Shown here piece by piece: positions 37,232 through 46,298 of a DNA stretch of 57,000 nucleotides. Numbering within the stretch: position 1 is the first letter of the stretch; each line of letters opens with the position of its first letter. The notes under the pieces were generated by a model. The model saw only the letters and a program-made list of their open reading frames with translations, was not told the origin of the DNA and did not search any database. A program made the position numbers and the translations under genes. Origin of the DNA: an uncultured Clostridia bacterium (GTDB lineage: Bacteria; Bacillota; Clostridia; TANB77; CAG-508); contig CAKPKG010000006.1 of NCBI GenBank assembly GCA_934167165.1, positions 1-57,000 on the forward strand, read 5' to 3'.

Positions 37232-38986
37232 ATGCAAACGGTAGATTTAGTATTAAGAAATGCAAAATATTTAGATGCGGACAAAAGAGAATTTGTAGAA
37301 GGAGATATAGCAATAAAGGATGGCAAAATTGTTGGAATAAATGGAAATTTTTCTGGAAAGGAAGAGAAAGATTTAACAGGTAAGTACATAACACCAGGAT
37401 TTATAGATGGTCATATACACTTGGAGAGTTCTGTAATTTCACCAGAAGATTTTGCAAAAATAGCAAGTATACATGGAACAACAGCAGTAGTTACAGATCC
37501 ACACGAAATAGCAAATGTATGTGGAATAGATGGAATAAAATATATGTTAGAAAAGACTAAAAACTTACCTATATCGGTATATGCAATGGTTTCATCTTGT
37601 GTGCCAGCAACAGAGTTTGATGAATCTTTTGCAAATTTGGATAGTGAAGCAACAAAAAAATGCTTTGACTTAGACCCAGATAGAATATTGGGATTAGCAG
37701 AAATGATGAATTTCCCAGGAGTTATATTTAAAAACCCAGAAGTTTTAGCAAAAATAGAAATAGCAAAAAAATTAGGAAAAAGAGTAGATGGACATGCACC
37801 TGGTTTAACAGGCGAAGATTTAAAAAAATATATCTCAGCAGGAATAGAATCAGACCACGAATGTAGTACAATTGAAGAAGCAATAGAAAAAATAAATGTA
37901 GCAAAAGAGTTAGGTCAAGAATTTTACATTATGATAAGACAAGGAACAGCAGCAAAAAATCTAGAGGCATTAGCAAAATTAATGAATATGCCAGAATACA
38001 GAGATTGCTGTATGTTTTCAACAGATGACAAACATCCAGAAGAATTAAAAAATGAAGGACATATTGATTCGATTATAAGAAAAGCAATAAGTTTAGGAGT
38101 AAAACCAGAAGACGCATATATTACAGCAACAAAAAATGCTGCAGAGTACTTCGGATTAGAAAATTTAGGAAAGATAGAAGTTGGTAGACAAGCAGATTTA
38201 GCAGTTTTAGATGATATAAAATCAGTAGAAATAAATTCTGTATATAAAAACGGAGAAGAAATGACAAGCGAAAGATTAAAAGAGTGGCCTAAAAATGAAG
38301 TGGAAGAAGGACTAGAGGAAAGAGTAAGAAATTCAATAAACATGAGAGAAGTTACAGTAGAAGAGATTAGTTGCAAATGGCAAGCAAAACAAGTAATTGG
38401 ATTGGTTCCAGGAGAGATTATAACAACAGATGCAGGTGTAGCAAAAGATTATGATTTGGAAAATGATATTATAAAAGTAGTTGTAATAGAATCACATAAG
38501 GGAACAATGCATATGGGAACTGCATATTTAAAAGGTATGGGATTAAAAAAAGGAGCTGTTGGCACAACAGTTGCACATGATTCACATTATATGATACTTG
38601 CAGGAACAAATGATGAAGATATAGCAAAAGCAGCAAATGAAATTGCTAAAATGCAAGGTGGAAAAATATATGTAGAAAACGGAGAAGTAAAAGCAAGCTT
38701 AGCATTACCAATAGCAGGATTAATGACAGATGAAAATCCGAATACTGTAATTAAAAAAATGGAAGCATTAAAAGAAAATGCACAAGTGAAAGAGGGAATA
38801 GACCCATATATGAATTTATCATTTGTAAGTCTTGCAGTAATAGGTGATGTTAGACTATTACCAGGTGGACCATTTAATGTTAAAGAATGGAGAATGATTA
38901 CACCAGAAGAATTAGAACAGAAGTATGTGGAGCAAGAAGAGAAAAAAGTAGGTGTAACTCAGTCAGATGATGAAGATGTTAGATAA
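37232..38986 (+). CDS. ade: Adenine deaminase
   Basis: 584 residues, the usual length. Amidohydrolase metal motifs HIHLESS (~66), GHAPGL (~191), ESDHECST and STDDKHPEE (~270). The C-terminal domain (VVVIESHKGT, GTTVAHDSHY) is typical of bacterial Ade. Converts adenine to hypoxanthine and ammonia in purine salvage. AGAGGG ribosome site. Monocistronic between its promoter and a strong terminator. Confidence 0.95.
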   Translation: MQTVDLVLRNAKYLDADKREFVEGDIAIKDGKIVGINGNFSGKEEKDLTGKYITPGFIDGHIHLESSVISPEDFAKIASIHGTTAVVTDPHEIANVCGIDGIKYMLEKTKNLPISVYAMVSSCVPATEFDESFANLDSEATKKCFDLDPDRILGLAEMMNFPGVIFKNPEVLAKIEIAKKLGKRVDGHAPGLTGEDLKKYISAGIESDHECSTIEEAIEKINVAKELGQEFYIMIRQGTAAKNLEALAKLMNMPEYRDCCMFSTDDKHPEELKNEGHIDSIIRKAISLGVKPEDAYITATKNAAEYFGLENLGKIEVGRQADLAVLDDIKSVEINSVYKNGEEMTSERLKEWPKNEVEEGLEERVRNSINMREVTVEEISCKWQAKQVIGLVPGEIITTDAGVAKDYDLENDIIKVVVIESHKGTMHMGTAYLKGMGLKKGAVGTTVAHDSHYMILAGTNDEDIAKAANEIAKMQGGKIYVENGEVKASLALPIAGLMTDENPNTVIKKMEALKENAQVKEGIDPYMNLSFVSLAVIGDVRLLPGGPFNVKEWRMITPEELEQKYVEQEEKKVGVTQSDDEDVR

Positions 38987-38995
38987 ATAAACAAG

Positions 38996-39030
38996 AAAAG
39001 GACTTAAATATTTTTATATTTAAGTCCTTT
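38996..39030. terminator. Bidirectional terminator
   Basis: AAAGGACTTAAATAT / ATATTTAAGTCCTTT between convergent ade and kinase genes. Confidence 0.9.
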
Positions 39031-39050
39031 CACTTTATTGTAATGGATTT

Positions 39051-40268
39051 TTATTTCATATATTTTATTTCAAATGTACTTCCTTTTTCAAGTTCGGAAT
39101 CTACTTTTATATATCCATTATTTTTTTCAATAATTGCTTTTGAAAGTGATAGGCCAATTCCAATACTGTCTTCGCTACTATTTTTAGCCTTATAAAATCT
39201 TTCAAATATATGTTTTAAGTCTTTTTTATCAATTCCATAGCCAAAATCTTGTATTTTTATTTTTAGAAAAACACTATTGTTTTCAACTGTTATAAGTATT
39301 TTAGAACCTTGTGGAGAGTGTTCTATAGAATTTTTTAAGATGTTTATTAAAGCTTCTTTTTGCCATTTATAATCTGCTACAAAAGTAGAATTTTTATCTA
39401 TATTAGTTTCTATTTTAATTTCTTTAACTTCAATTAAAATAGCCAAACTATCAATTACATCACTTATCAATCTTTGAACATCAATTTTTTCATTTTCCAT
39501 TTTTATTGTGCCGGCATCAAATTTTGCAATTTTTAAAAGAGATATAACAAGAGAACTTATCCAATCTACTTGTTTGCTAATTTCTAAAATAAAATCATTT
39601 CTTACATCTTCTGACATCTCTGGATTATCATTAATATTATCAAGCATTATTCGTATTGATGTTAAAGGAGTTTTTAATTGATGCGAAATGTCTGCAAGTG
39701 CTGTGCTTAATTCTTCTTTTTCTTTTTTACTATTTTCAGCGGCTTCTTTTAATATAATAGTTGTTTTATATAATTCGTTTCTAAGTTTTGATAATTCATC
39801 TTCTTTATTATCTTTTATTTTTAAAGTATAGTTTTTATTATTTATTTGATTTATGTATTCATTTATTTCTTTAATCTTTCTCTCTTGAGATGCAACATAT
39901 ACTAAATATGCACTAAGTGAAAGTAGTCCAAATAAACTTATTAAAATTAAATCTTGAGTTTTTGCATGTTCCATTTCTTCTTGTAATTCTTTTATGTTAG
40001 AAACTTCATTATCATATCCATATTTTTTTAAGATATCTTCACCATAGTTACTTTGAGTGTTTAGTATTTTTAAAATATCTTCTTCATTAACATCTGGATA
40101 GTTTTTCACAACAGTATTAACAATTAAATTTATTTTTGCATTTATTATTTTGGTATAATGTTTGTTTTGAATGTGTAAAACAATTAGAAATATACCTATA
40201 AAAATGGATATAATTATAATACTTGTTAGTATTGTTGTAAGTAAACTTTTACTTTTTTGTAATTTCAC
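39051..40268 (-). CDS. Sensor histidine kinase of OmpR-type two-component system
   Basis: 405 residues. Two membrane helices (~13-35 and ~112-130) enclose a ~75-residue extracytoplasmic sensor. A short HAMP-like linker, H-box ALADISHQLKTPLTS (His ~194) and HATPase domain (NILKNSIEHSPQG, GYGIDKKDL, GIGLSLSKAII) follow. Start codon overlaps the regulator's stop (ATGA). The extracellular loop is larger than in BceS-type kinases, so the ABC transporter downstream is probably a target rather than the sensor. Confidence 0.92.
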   Translation of the reverse strand: MKLQKSKSLLTTILTSIIIISIFIGIFLIVLHIQNKHYTKIINAKINLIVNTVVKNYPDVNEEDILKILNTQSNYGEDILKKYGYDNEVSNIKELQEEMEHAKTQDLILISLFGLLSLSAYLVYVASQERKIKEINEYINQINNKNYTLKIKDNKEDELSKLRNELYKTTIILKEAAENSKKEKEELSTALADISHQLKTPLTSIRIMLDNINDNPEMSEDVRNDFILEISKQVDWISSLVISLLKIAKFDAGTIKMENEKIDVQRLISDVIDSLAILIEVKEIKIETNIDKNSTFVADYKWQKEALINILKNSIEHSPQGSKILITVENNSVFLKIKIQDFGYGIDKKDLKHIFERFYKAKNSSEDSIGIGLSLSKAIIEKNNGYIKVDSELEKGSTFEIKYMK

Positions 40269-40933
40269 TTTTGGCCTCCTTGCACTTGGTATCCAATTCC
40301 TTTAATTGTCTTTATACAATCTGCGCTTCCAAGTTTTGACCTAATTCTTTTTATATATACAGTAAGGGTGTTGTCATTTACAAAATTACCTGCTACATCC
40401 CAGATTTTTTCTAGGATTTGTTCACGAGTTACTACTTTGCCTATATTTGAAAATAGCAAAACTAATATTTTAAATTCTAATGCCGTAAGTTCGATGTCTG
40501 TGCCTTCTACATATACTATTTTTTGATCCAAGTCTATTTCAATATTTTCATATATTATTTTATTGTTTTCTTTATTAAATCTTTTAAGTACATTATTAAT
40601 TCTAGAAAGAAGTTCTCTATTTCTAAAAGGTTTAATTATATAATCTTCTGCTCCCATATCCAAACCTTTTACTACATCTTGTTCTTCGTCCCTAGCTGTT
40701 AAAAAGATTATTGGAATATCTGTATATTTTTTTATGTATTCGCAAAGTTCATAGCCATTTCCATCTGGTAATGTGATATCTAATATAATCAAATCAAATG
40801 TTTTAGTTCCTACAACATTCATCGTATCTTCAGCGGTTTTGCAAATAGTTACATCAAAATTTTCTTGTTCTAATAAATATTTTAGACCTTTAATAATAGC
40901 CTCGCTATCTTCAACAATTAAAATAGATTTCAT
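40265..40933 (-). CDS. OmpR/PhoB-family response regulator
   Basis: 222 residues. REC domain ~1-115 with phospho-Asp in DLIILDITLPDG (~52) and Lys in DYIIKPF. A winged-helix DNA-binding domain ~125-220 contains ELTALEFKIL and KIRSKLG-type features (VYIKRIRSKLG). First gene of the kinase operon. Candidate binding sites (TGAC direct repeats with an 11-base period) lie upstream of the ABC genes and of the GT51 gene. Confidence 0.93.
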   Translation of the reverse strand: MKSILIVEDSEAIIKGLKYLLEQENFDVTICKTAEDTMNVVGTKTFDLIILDITLPDGNGYELCEYIKKYTDIPIIFLTARDEEQDVVKGLDMGAEDYIIKPFRNRELLSRINNVLKRFNKENNKIIYENIEIDLDQKIVYVEGTDIELTALEFKILVLLFSNIGKVVTREQILEKIWDVAGNFVNDNTLTVYIKRIRSKLGSADCIKTIKGIGYQVQGGQK

Positions 40934-40975
40934 AATTTTCTCCTTTGCAAGATTATATCATAGACTTTAATAAAA

Positions 40976-41012
40976 ATGTAGGGCACTAAATATAAAGTGC
41001 CCATACATTTTT
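40976..41012 (-). terminator. Terminator of the ABC operon
   Basis: GGGCACTAAATATAAAGTGCCC between the ABC permease end and the regulator gene, with AT-rich flanks and T run on the minus strand. Confidence 0.75.
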
Positions 41013-41016
41013 AATA

Positions 41017-43539
41017 CTAAATATTATCTTTCCTTATTGTTTCTATAATATTTTGCTTGTTTATTTTATTTAATGAATACTTCATTGTTATTCCAACTAT
41101 TATAAATACAAAAACTATTGATATAATAATTGCAGGTAAAGGTAATGTGTAACCTAAATCTATTCCTTGTGCAAATGCTTTGTACATTCCGTAAGAACCA
41201 AGTATTCCTAAAGGTATTCCTATTAAAAGAGATTTTGTTCCATACATAATGCTTTCTAATCTTATCATTTTGTTAAATTCTTTAGAAGACATTCCAACAG
41301 ATTTTAGCATTGCAAATTCTTTACTTCTAAGTATCATATTTGTTGTTATTGTATTAAATATATTTGTTACACCAATTAATGTTATTACTGTTATAAATCC
41401 ATATAAGAATATTTTTACAACAAGTAACATTCTTTGTTCTTGTTTCATATATGTTTCATAATTAAATACAGTAAGGCCATAATAATCTCCACCTTGTTTT
41501 ATTAAATCATTAAGTGTATTTTCTAATTCTTGTGGCTTAGAAGATTTTATAAATAAATCTGATAAATGATAATAATCTGAATTATTAACATCTTCTTTAA
41601 ATACTTCTTTAATATAATCTTCTGATACTACTATAATTCCATGATCATAGTATACAGCTTCCTGTCCCATAGGTTTTACATCTGTAAATTTTGATATTGT
41701 TAAGTTTTTTTCTTTATCCCCAGATTTTACATTTACTTTATCCCCAGACTTTAAAGAATATATTCTGTCAACAGTTTTGCTACCATCTTCATTGTAGAAT
41801 GTGTCATAATCTAATAAAATTACTGCTGTTTTATAATCACTTTCTTTTAATCCAATTTCTTTTATATATTTCTTAAAATATTCATTGTTATATACCATAA
41901 ATGCGATTCCAGTAGGCTGAGGGTCATTTTCTAAAAATTTCTTACCAAATTCAGAAGCATATTTGATATTATCAATGTCTAAACTTGATTGATAACAATA
42001 TGCGGAATTATCTACATTTTCTAGTTTTGATATTTTTTCATATATTTGTGTATTAGCATCATTTAAACTATGCACATATACATTAAACTTAAAGTCCATG
42101 TAGTAAAATTGGCTTGTTTTTGTTCCTAAAGTCAAGAAGCTAGATAATGATATAAATATGAAAATGCTTATAACTAACGAAATTACAGTTGTTCTATATT
42201 TTTTCTTACTTCTTTTTAAATTCTTGCTAGCAATAACTCCACCAATTCCAAATAACTTTTTAGTAAGTTTTGAGGTTTTTAATTTTTTAGCTTTAATTTT
42301 TATATCATTATTTCCTCTAATAGATTCAATTGGAGAAATTTTAGCAGCTCTTCTTGCAGGAATTAAGCAAGATAAATATATTGTAATTACTGAAATTGCT
42401 ACAGATATAAGCACTGCTAGTAGGTTTATGCTATAAGTAAAACAAAGGCCAGAAAGCATATCTGCAAGTAAGTAATTTACTATTTTTAACAAAATCATTA
42501 TTGCAACTATTCCAAGTAAAATTCCAAGAGGTATTGCAATTAATCCAATAACCATTCCTTCAAATATTACATTTTTTCGTATTTGCTTTGAGGTTGCGCC
42601 AACGCTAGAAAGCATTCCATATTGTCTGTTTTTTTCTGCAACAGATATGCTAAAGCTATTTCTAATAACAAATACACTGCTTATAACAATTATAAATATA
42701 ACAACTCCTGCTATGGTATATAAAACATATAGCATGTTATAACTCATAATGCCTTGAAAACGTAAGAAATCTGAATTTACATATATATCTTCATCAAAAT
42801 CTAAATTTAAGGTTTTACAAATATCTTTTGTAGTTTTTTCATACTCTTTTGGAGATTTATATAAAACAGATATATCAATAGCAGATGGGGTTTCATCCAT
42901 ATATGTTAAGGCTGAATAACCGGGAGAGTAAAGATTTTCAACGTCTAGAGTATCCATAAAGCCAACTATTGTATAAGTTTTTTCTTTCGTATCTACTATA
43001 GATTCATCATCTTCAGTGTATAGAGCGTCGTCATTTAAATAGTAGTCATCATTACTTTTTCTAGTTCCAATGTTTAAAGTAATTGTATCTCCAATTTTTA
43101 AAAAAACACGTGCTCCTGTTAATACACTTTCTGTAATTACTATTTCATTAGAATTTTGAGGCAATCTACCATCTGTTAATACTACACCATAGTTTTCTAG
43201 TGCCTTTTTATCATAAGCTAAAACATGTAAATATGGTTTGTTAGTTGTTTTGCTTCCTTCTAAATTGGCCCAACCAAGAGAAGAAGAGATAAAATAATCT
43301 TTAACTTTTTGATTTTCTGTTACATATTGCGCTTTATTACTTTCCACATTTTTAAAAGTAACGTGATAGTTTCCGTCATTTGTTCTAGCCCAGTCTATAA
43401 GAGAGTTTTGAAAACTAGAAACTAAACCAGCAACGCCACAAATAAGAGCAGTAGAAAGCATAATACCAATAATAGTAACAATTGTTCTTTTTTTATTAAG
43501 CTTTAAACTTTTTATTGTAAATTTATTTAAAATATTCAT
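41017..43539 (-). CDS. ABC transporter permease, FtsX/MacB type
   Basis: 840 residues. N-terminal membrane helix (~18-42), large extracytoplasmic region (~45-260), three helices (~265-410) forming a first FtsX domain, a second anchor helix (~455), a second extracytoplasmic region, and a C-terminal FtsX domain with three helices (~720-830). Both halves have the SVGATSKQIRKN / SVGMSSKEFNKM loops that contact the ATPase. Such permeases move lipids, peptides or antibiotics away from the envelope by mechanotransmission. Fourteen bases behind the ATPase gene. Confidence 0.9.
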   Translation of the reverse strand: MNILNKFTIKSLKLNKKRTIVTIIGIMLSTALICGVAGLVSSFQNSLIDWARTNDGNYHVTFKNVESNKAQYVTENQKVKDYFISSSLGWANLEGSKTTNKPYLHVLAYDKKALENYGVVLTDGRLPQNSNEIVITESVLTGARVFLKIGDTITLNIGTRKSNDDYYLNDDALYTEDDESIVDTKEKTYTIVGFMDTLDVENLYSPGYSALTYMDETPSAIDISVLYKSPKEYEKTTKDICKTLNLDFDEDIYVNSDFLRFQGIMSYNMLYVLYTIAGVVIFIIVISSVFVIRNSFSISVAEKNRQYGMLSSVGATSKQIRKNVIFEGMVIGLIAIPLGILLGIVAIMILLKIVNYLLADMLSGLCFTYSINLLAVLISVAISVITIYLSCLIPARRAAKISPIESIRGNNDIKIKAKKLKTSKLTKKLFGIGGVIASKNLKRSKKKYRTTVISLVISIFIFISLSSFLTLGTKTSQFYYMDFKFNVYVHSLNDANTQIYEKISKLENVDNSAYCYQSSLDIDNIKYASEFGKKFLENDPQPTGIAFMVYNNEYFKKYIKEIGLKESDYKTAVILLDYDTFYNEDGSKTVDRIYSLKSGDKVNVKSGDKEKNLTISKFTDVKPMGQEAVYYDHGIIVVSEDYIKEVFKEDVNNSDYYHLSDLFIKSSKPQELENTLNDLIKQGGDYYGLTVFNYETYMKQEQRMLLVVKIFLYGFITVITLIGVTNIFNTITTNMILRSKEFAMLKSVGMSSKEFNKMIRLESIMYGTKSLLIGIPLGILGSYGMYKAFAQGIDLGYTLPLPAIIISIVFVFIIVGITMKYSLNKINKQNIIETIRKDNI

Positions 43540-43553
43540 TGTATTACTCCTTT

Positions 43554-44231
43554 TTAATTTCTTTCATCTTTAATAATTTTTCCATCTTCGATTGTAATAA
43601 CTCTTTCTGCTTCTTTTGCAATTTCTAAATCATGTGTAATTATTACAACAGTTTGATTGAATTTTTTATTTGAAAGTTTAAGTAATGAAATTATTTCCTC
43701 ACTTGCTTTTGAATCCAAGTTTCCAGTAGGCTCATCTGCAAGCATTATTGCAGGATTATTTATCATTGCTCTACCTATTGATACTCTTTGTTGTTGACCA
43801 CCAGATAATTGGTTTGGTAAATGAGTTTTCCTGTTTTCTAACCCTAGTGTTTTTAGCATTTCTGAAAGTCTTGCTTTATCAACTTCACTTCCATCTAAAT
43901 CACAAGGTAATGTAATATTTTCTTCTACATTTAATATAGGTATTAAATTATAAAATTGATATATTAATCCAATTTGTCTTCTTCTAAATATTGCTAAATT
44001 ATCATTATTTAAAGAATAAATATCTTTTCCATCTATATATACTTTTCCAGAAGTTGGTCTATCTACACCTCCTAGTAAATGTAGTAGAGTTGACTTTCCA
44101 CTACCACTTGCGCCTACAATAGCAACAAATTCTCCTTTGTCAATTGTAAAGGAAACATTATCAACAGCGTTGATTTGGTTTTCGCCTTTACCATAAGTTT
44201 TAACTAAATTTTCTACTTTTAAAATTTCCAT
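43554..44231 (-). CDS. ABC transporter ATPase, LolD/MacB type
   Basis: 225 residues from ATG 44231 (AAAGGAT upstream; the longer frame lacks a site). Walker A GASGSGKST (~41-49), Q-loop YQFYNL, signature LSGGQQQRV, Walker B IMLADEPTGNLD, H-loop ITHDLE. Partners the FtsX-type permease. The Walker A glycine codons here contain no CGG, in contrast with ecfA. Confidence 0.93.
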   Translation of the reverse strand: MEILKVENLVKTYGKGENQINAVDNVSFTIDKGEFVAIVGASGSGKSTLLHLLGGVDRPTSGKVYIDGKDIYSLNNDNLAIFRRRQIGLIYQFYNLIPILNVEENITLPCDLDGSEVDKARLSEMLKTLGLENRKTHLPNQLSGGQQQRVSIGRAMINNPAIMLADEPTGNLDSKASEEIISLLKLSNKKFNQTVVIITHDLEIAKEAERVITIEDGKIIKDERN

Positions 44232-44310
44232 AGTTTCTATCCTTTCTTTTTTTATTAAAGCATATACATATGCTATTACATTTTTCAAAACGTATTATAA
44301 TATTTTAAAG

Positions 44311-44325
44311 TGACTCTAAAATGAC
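44311..44325. promoter_or_regulatory. Candidate response-regulator site (upstream of ABC operon)
   Basis: TGAC-N7-TGAC direct repeat (GTGACTCTAAAATGAC), 11-base period, upstream of the ABC ATPase gene and just upstream of a minus-strand TATAAT at 44294-44299. Same layout as at 45062-45076. Confidence 0.45.
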
Positions 44326-44327
44326 TA

Positions 44328-45026
44328 TTAAATATTTTTATCTAAAATTTTATTTGCATCTTCCTTATTTAAATTTCCATATTTAATCATTTTTTGTATA
44401 ACTTGTTTTTGCCTTTGCTTTGCTAGCTTTGGACTTGCTTTTGGATTGTATAAAGAAGGTGCATTTGGTATTCCTGCAAGCATTGTGCATTCACTGCTAT
44501 TCAAATCTTTTGGTAACTTGTCAAAATAACCTAAAGAAGCAGATTTAATATTATAATAATTATTTCCATAGTATATTGTGTTAACATACAACTCTAATAT
44601 TTCATCTTTACTATAATTTTTTTCTATTTCATAAGACATAAATACCTCTGCTATTTTTCTTGTTATTTTCTTTTCTTGAGTAAAGTACATATTCTTAGCA
44701 AGCTGTTGAGTTATAGTGCTTCCACCCTCAACAAAACTCATTGTTCTAATATCATTAAATGCTGCTCTTGCAATTGCAATTACATCAATGCCATGATGCT
44801 TTTCAAATCTATGGTCTTCTACAGAGATTACAGCAACTGTATAAATTTTAGGAATTTCAGACAAACTTGTGTAATCTTTTTGCGATTTTATGCTTTCCAC
44901 CTTTTGGGACAATGGCATAGTAGATATTGCTTCTTTGTACATTTTATAGCCCTGTCCAATTAATAATGCAAGTATACTTAATACAATTAATATTATTACA
45001 ATTAAAAATTTCTTTAAATTCTTCAT
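44328..45026 (-). CDS. Monofunctional peptidoglycan glycosyltransferase (GT51)
   Basis: 232 residues. Membrane anchor ~8-27, then a GT51 domain: VISVEDHRFEKHHGID (catalytic Glu), GGSTITQQLAKN, RKIAEVFMSYEIE and KDEILELYVNTIYYG, the five family motifs. Polymerises lipid II into glycan strands. No transpeptidase domain. Located upstream of the ABC exporter on the same strand, and both have similar TGAC repeats, so it probably belongs to the same envelope-stress regulon. Confidence 0.92.
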   Translation of the reverse strand: MKNLKKFLIVIILIVLSILALLIGQGYKMYKEAISTMPLSQKVESIKSQKDYTSLSEIPKIYTVAVISVEDHRFEKHHGIDVIAIARAAFNDIRTMSFVEGGSTITQQLAKNMYFTQEKKITRKIAEVFMSYEIEKNYSKDEILELYVNTIYYGNNYYNIKSASLGYFDKLPKDLNSSECTMLAGIPNAPSLYNPKASPKLAKQRQKQVIQKMIKYGNLNKEDANKILDKNI

Positions 45027-45061
45027 ATATTATCACCTGTAAATATATTAACTTACAAAAG

Positions 45062-45076
45062 TGACTATAAAGTGAC
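45062..45076. promoter_or_regulatory. Candidate response-regulator site (upstream of GT51 gene)
   Basis: GTGACTATAAAGTGAC: TGAC-N7-TGAC, 11-base period, 36 bases before the GT51 start and upstream of the divergent promoter at 45091. Confidence 0.45.
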
Positions 45077-45090
45077 AAGATGGTCATGAA

Positions 45091-45119
45091 TTGACAAGTT
45101 AGTTAGTAAATAGTATAAT
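45091..45119 (+). promoter_or_regulatory. Sigma-A promoter of the foreign-codon gene
   Basis: TTGACA (45091-45096), 17 bases, TATAAT (45114-45119): perfect consensus. Confidence 0.85.
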
Positions 45120-45171
45120 TATGTAGACAAAGCAATGCTTTGCAAATATTTTTTTAGGAGGAATGTTCTAG

Positions 45172-45719
45172 TGAAACGGAACGAACATCTGTTAAGAAAG
45201 GACATGGTTCAATCTCGTGCAAAAGAAATTGCATTGATGGTTGCAAACCATGGAATTACCTTTGGAGAATCTGAAGAGGAAAGAAAAAGCGATGATCACG
45301 TGATAAGATCTATCCATGAATGCTTGTATCACAAGTATGGAATAACAAATAAGAAACTTGATGAGACAACTTATCTGTATTATTTTTCCTCGCAAACAGA
45401 GGAAAGAGTAATGCAGATATACATTCGAAAAGAAGCGATTAGGATTGCGAATGAGGTTATTTCTTATGAATATGCGGTTACCAGTTCCAACCCCAATCTA
45501 ATTCCCTACTTGAGGTGCTCTAAAGAAATAGATGAATACCTTGAGAAAGAATTCAAAATTGTTCACAAAGAATTTGAGGGCGAAAGGAAAATATATTTTC
45601 TTGCTTCATCTAATGAAGATAAGATAATGAAAGACGCCCATGCTCAAATTGAGGAAGAAAAAAAATCTAAAAAACAAGATGATTCATTCTTGAGAATGTT
45701 ATTAAGTATCCTAAGATAA
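45172..45719 (+). CDS. Hypothetical protein with foreign codon usage
   Basis: 182 residues from GTG 45172 (AGGAGG nine bases upstream). Charged, soluble, no domain recognised; the C-terminal ~30 residues are Lys/Glu-rich then FLRMLLSILR. Codon use differs from all neighbours: CCC, ACC, TCC, AAC, CGT, CGA and AGG are frequent. The third codon is CGG (GTG AAA CGG AAC) with no frameshift, since +1 reading meets a stop four codons on. This is the only credible gene in the window with an unshifted in-frame CGG. If CGG is unreadable, translation might start at ATG 45205, but that has a poor ribosome site. Likely recent acquisition. Confidence 0.7.
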
Positions 45720-45763
45720 AAGTAACGCTCTAGGTTTTGAATAAAACCTGGGGCGTTACTTTT
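45718..45763 (+). terminator. Terminator
   Basis: AAAAGTAACGC...AGGTTT / AAACCT...GCGTTACTTTT long stem directly after the stop codon. Confidence 0.9.
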
Positions 45764-45776
45764 AACACATTTTAAA

Positions 45777-45804
45777 TGCCAAAGGGGACGGGGAATTTTG
45801 GCAC
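45777..45804 (+). repeat. REP-like palindrome, copy 3
   Basis: TGCCAAAGGGGACGGGGAAT then TTTGGCAC, identical to copy 2 at 36199-36226. Confidence 0.75.
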
Positions 45805-45857
45805 ATTATTTGTAAGAAATTAAAGTATAGCATTTTATATAAATTTTAATTACAAAA

Positions 45858-46027
45858 CTAAAAAATGAACTAATTTACAGCTAAGTGTGCAGATTAGATT
45901 TATAAAGAAATCCAAAAGGGATTCGGCGAGCCGCGTCCTAAAAACAATCCAAAGGGATTGTTTTTGCCTTTCAGGCACGTCCTTTTCGAATCCCTCAGAC
46001 TAAAAAAATGAACTAATTTACAGCTAA
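45858..46027. repeat. Direct repeats flanking a structured ~120-base insert next to tRNA-Arg
   Basis: ACTAAAAAATGAACTAATTT followed by ACAGCTAA occurs at 45858-45884 and again at ~46000-46027; the second copy is one arm of the tRNA-Arg terminator. Between them is a nested fold: GGGATTCG (45918-45925) with CGAATCCC (45987-45994), an inner AACAATCC/GGATTGTT hairpin and GCCTTTCAGGC. No ORF. Could be an insertion that duplicated a terminator arm, a remnant of an element integrated beside the tRNA, or a small RNA. Confidence 0.5.
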
Positions 46028-46048
46028 AGCTGTAAATTAGTTCATTTG
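46003..46048 (-). terminator. Terminator of tRNA-Arg(ACG)
   Basis: Minus strand: AAATGAACTAATTTACAGCT / AGCTGTAAATTAGTTCATTT, 20-base arms, then a T run. Confidence 0.85.
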
Positions 46049-46123
46049 GTGCGCTTGAAGGGATTCGAACCCCCGACCTTTTGGTTCGTAGCCAAACACT
46101 CTATCCAACTGAGCTACAAGCGC
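46047..46123 (-). tRNA. tRNA-Arg(ACG)
   Basis: Acceptor GCGCTTG/CAAGCGC, anticodon loop CTACGAA (anticodon ACG; with inosine reads CGT, CGC, CGA but not CGG), T-loop TTCGAAT, discriminator A, encoded CCA. Confidence 0.95.
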
Positions 46124-46298
46124 AAATTTATGATACTTGTATATTATAGCTTTATTTTCGTAATTATTCAAGAGATTTAAGAAAAAAGTTGGCATAAAGA
46201 GATATGTATTGAATAGAATAAATCTTGTTTAAGCTAGTATTCTGTGATATAAATAAAGTATATTTAAAAGATAGCTCATCCCAATAAAGGAGGTCCAA

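Noticed and set aside
45918..45994. CRISPR repeat or tmRNA
   Set aside because: The nested hairpins occur once, without repeated spacers, and lack the tRNA-like ends and tag ORF of tmRNA.
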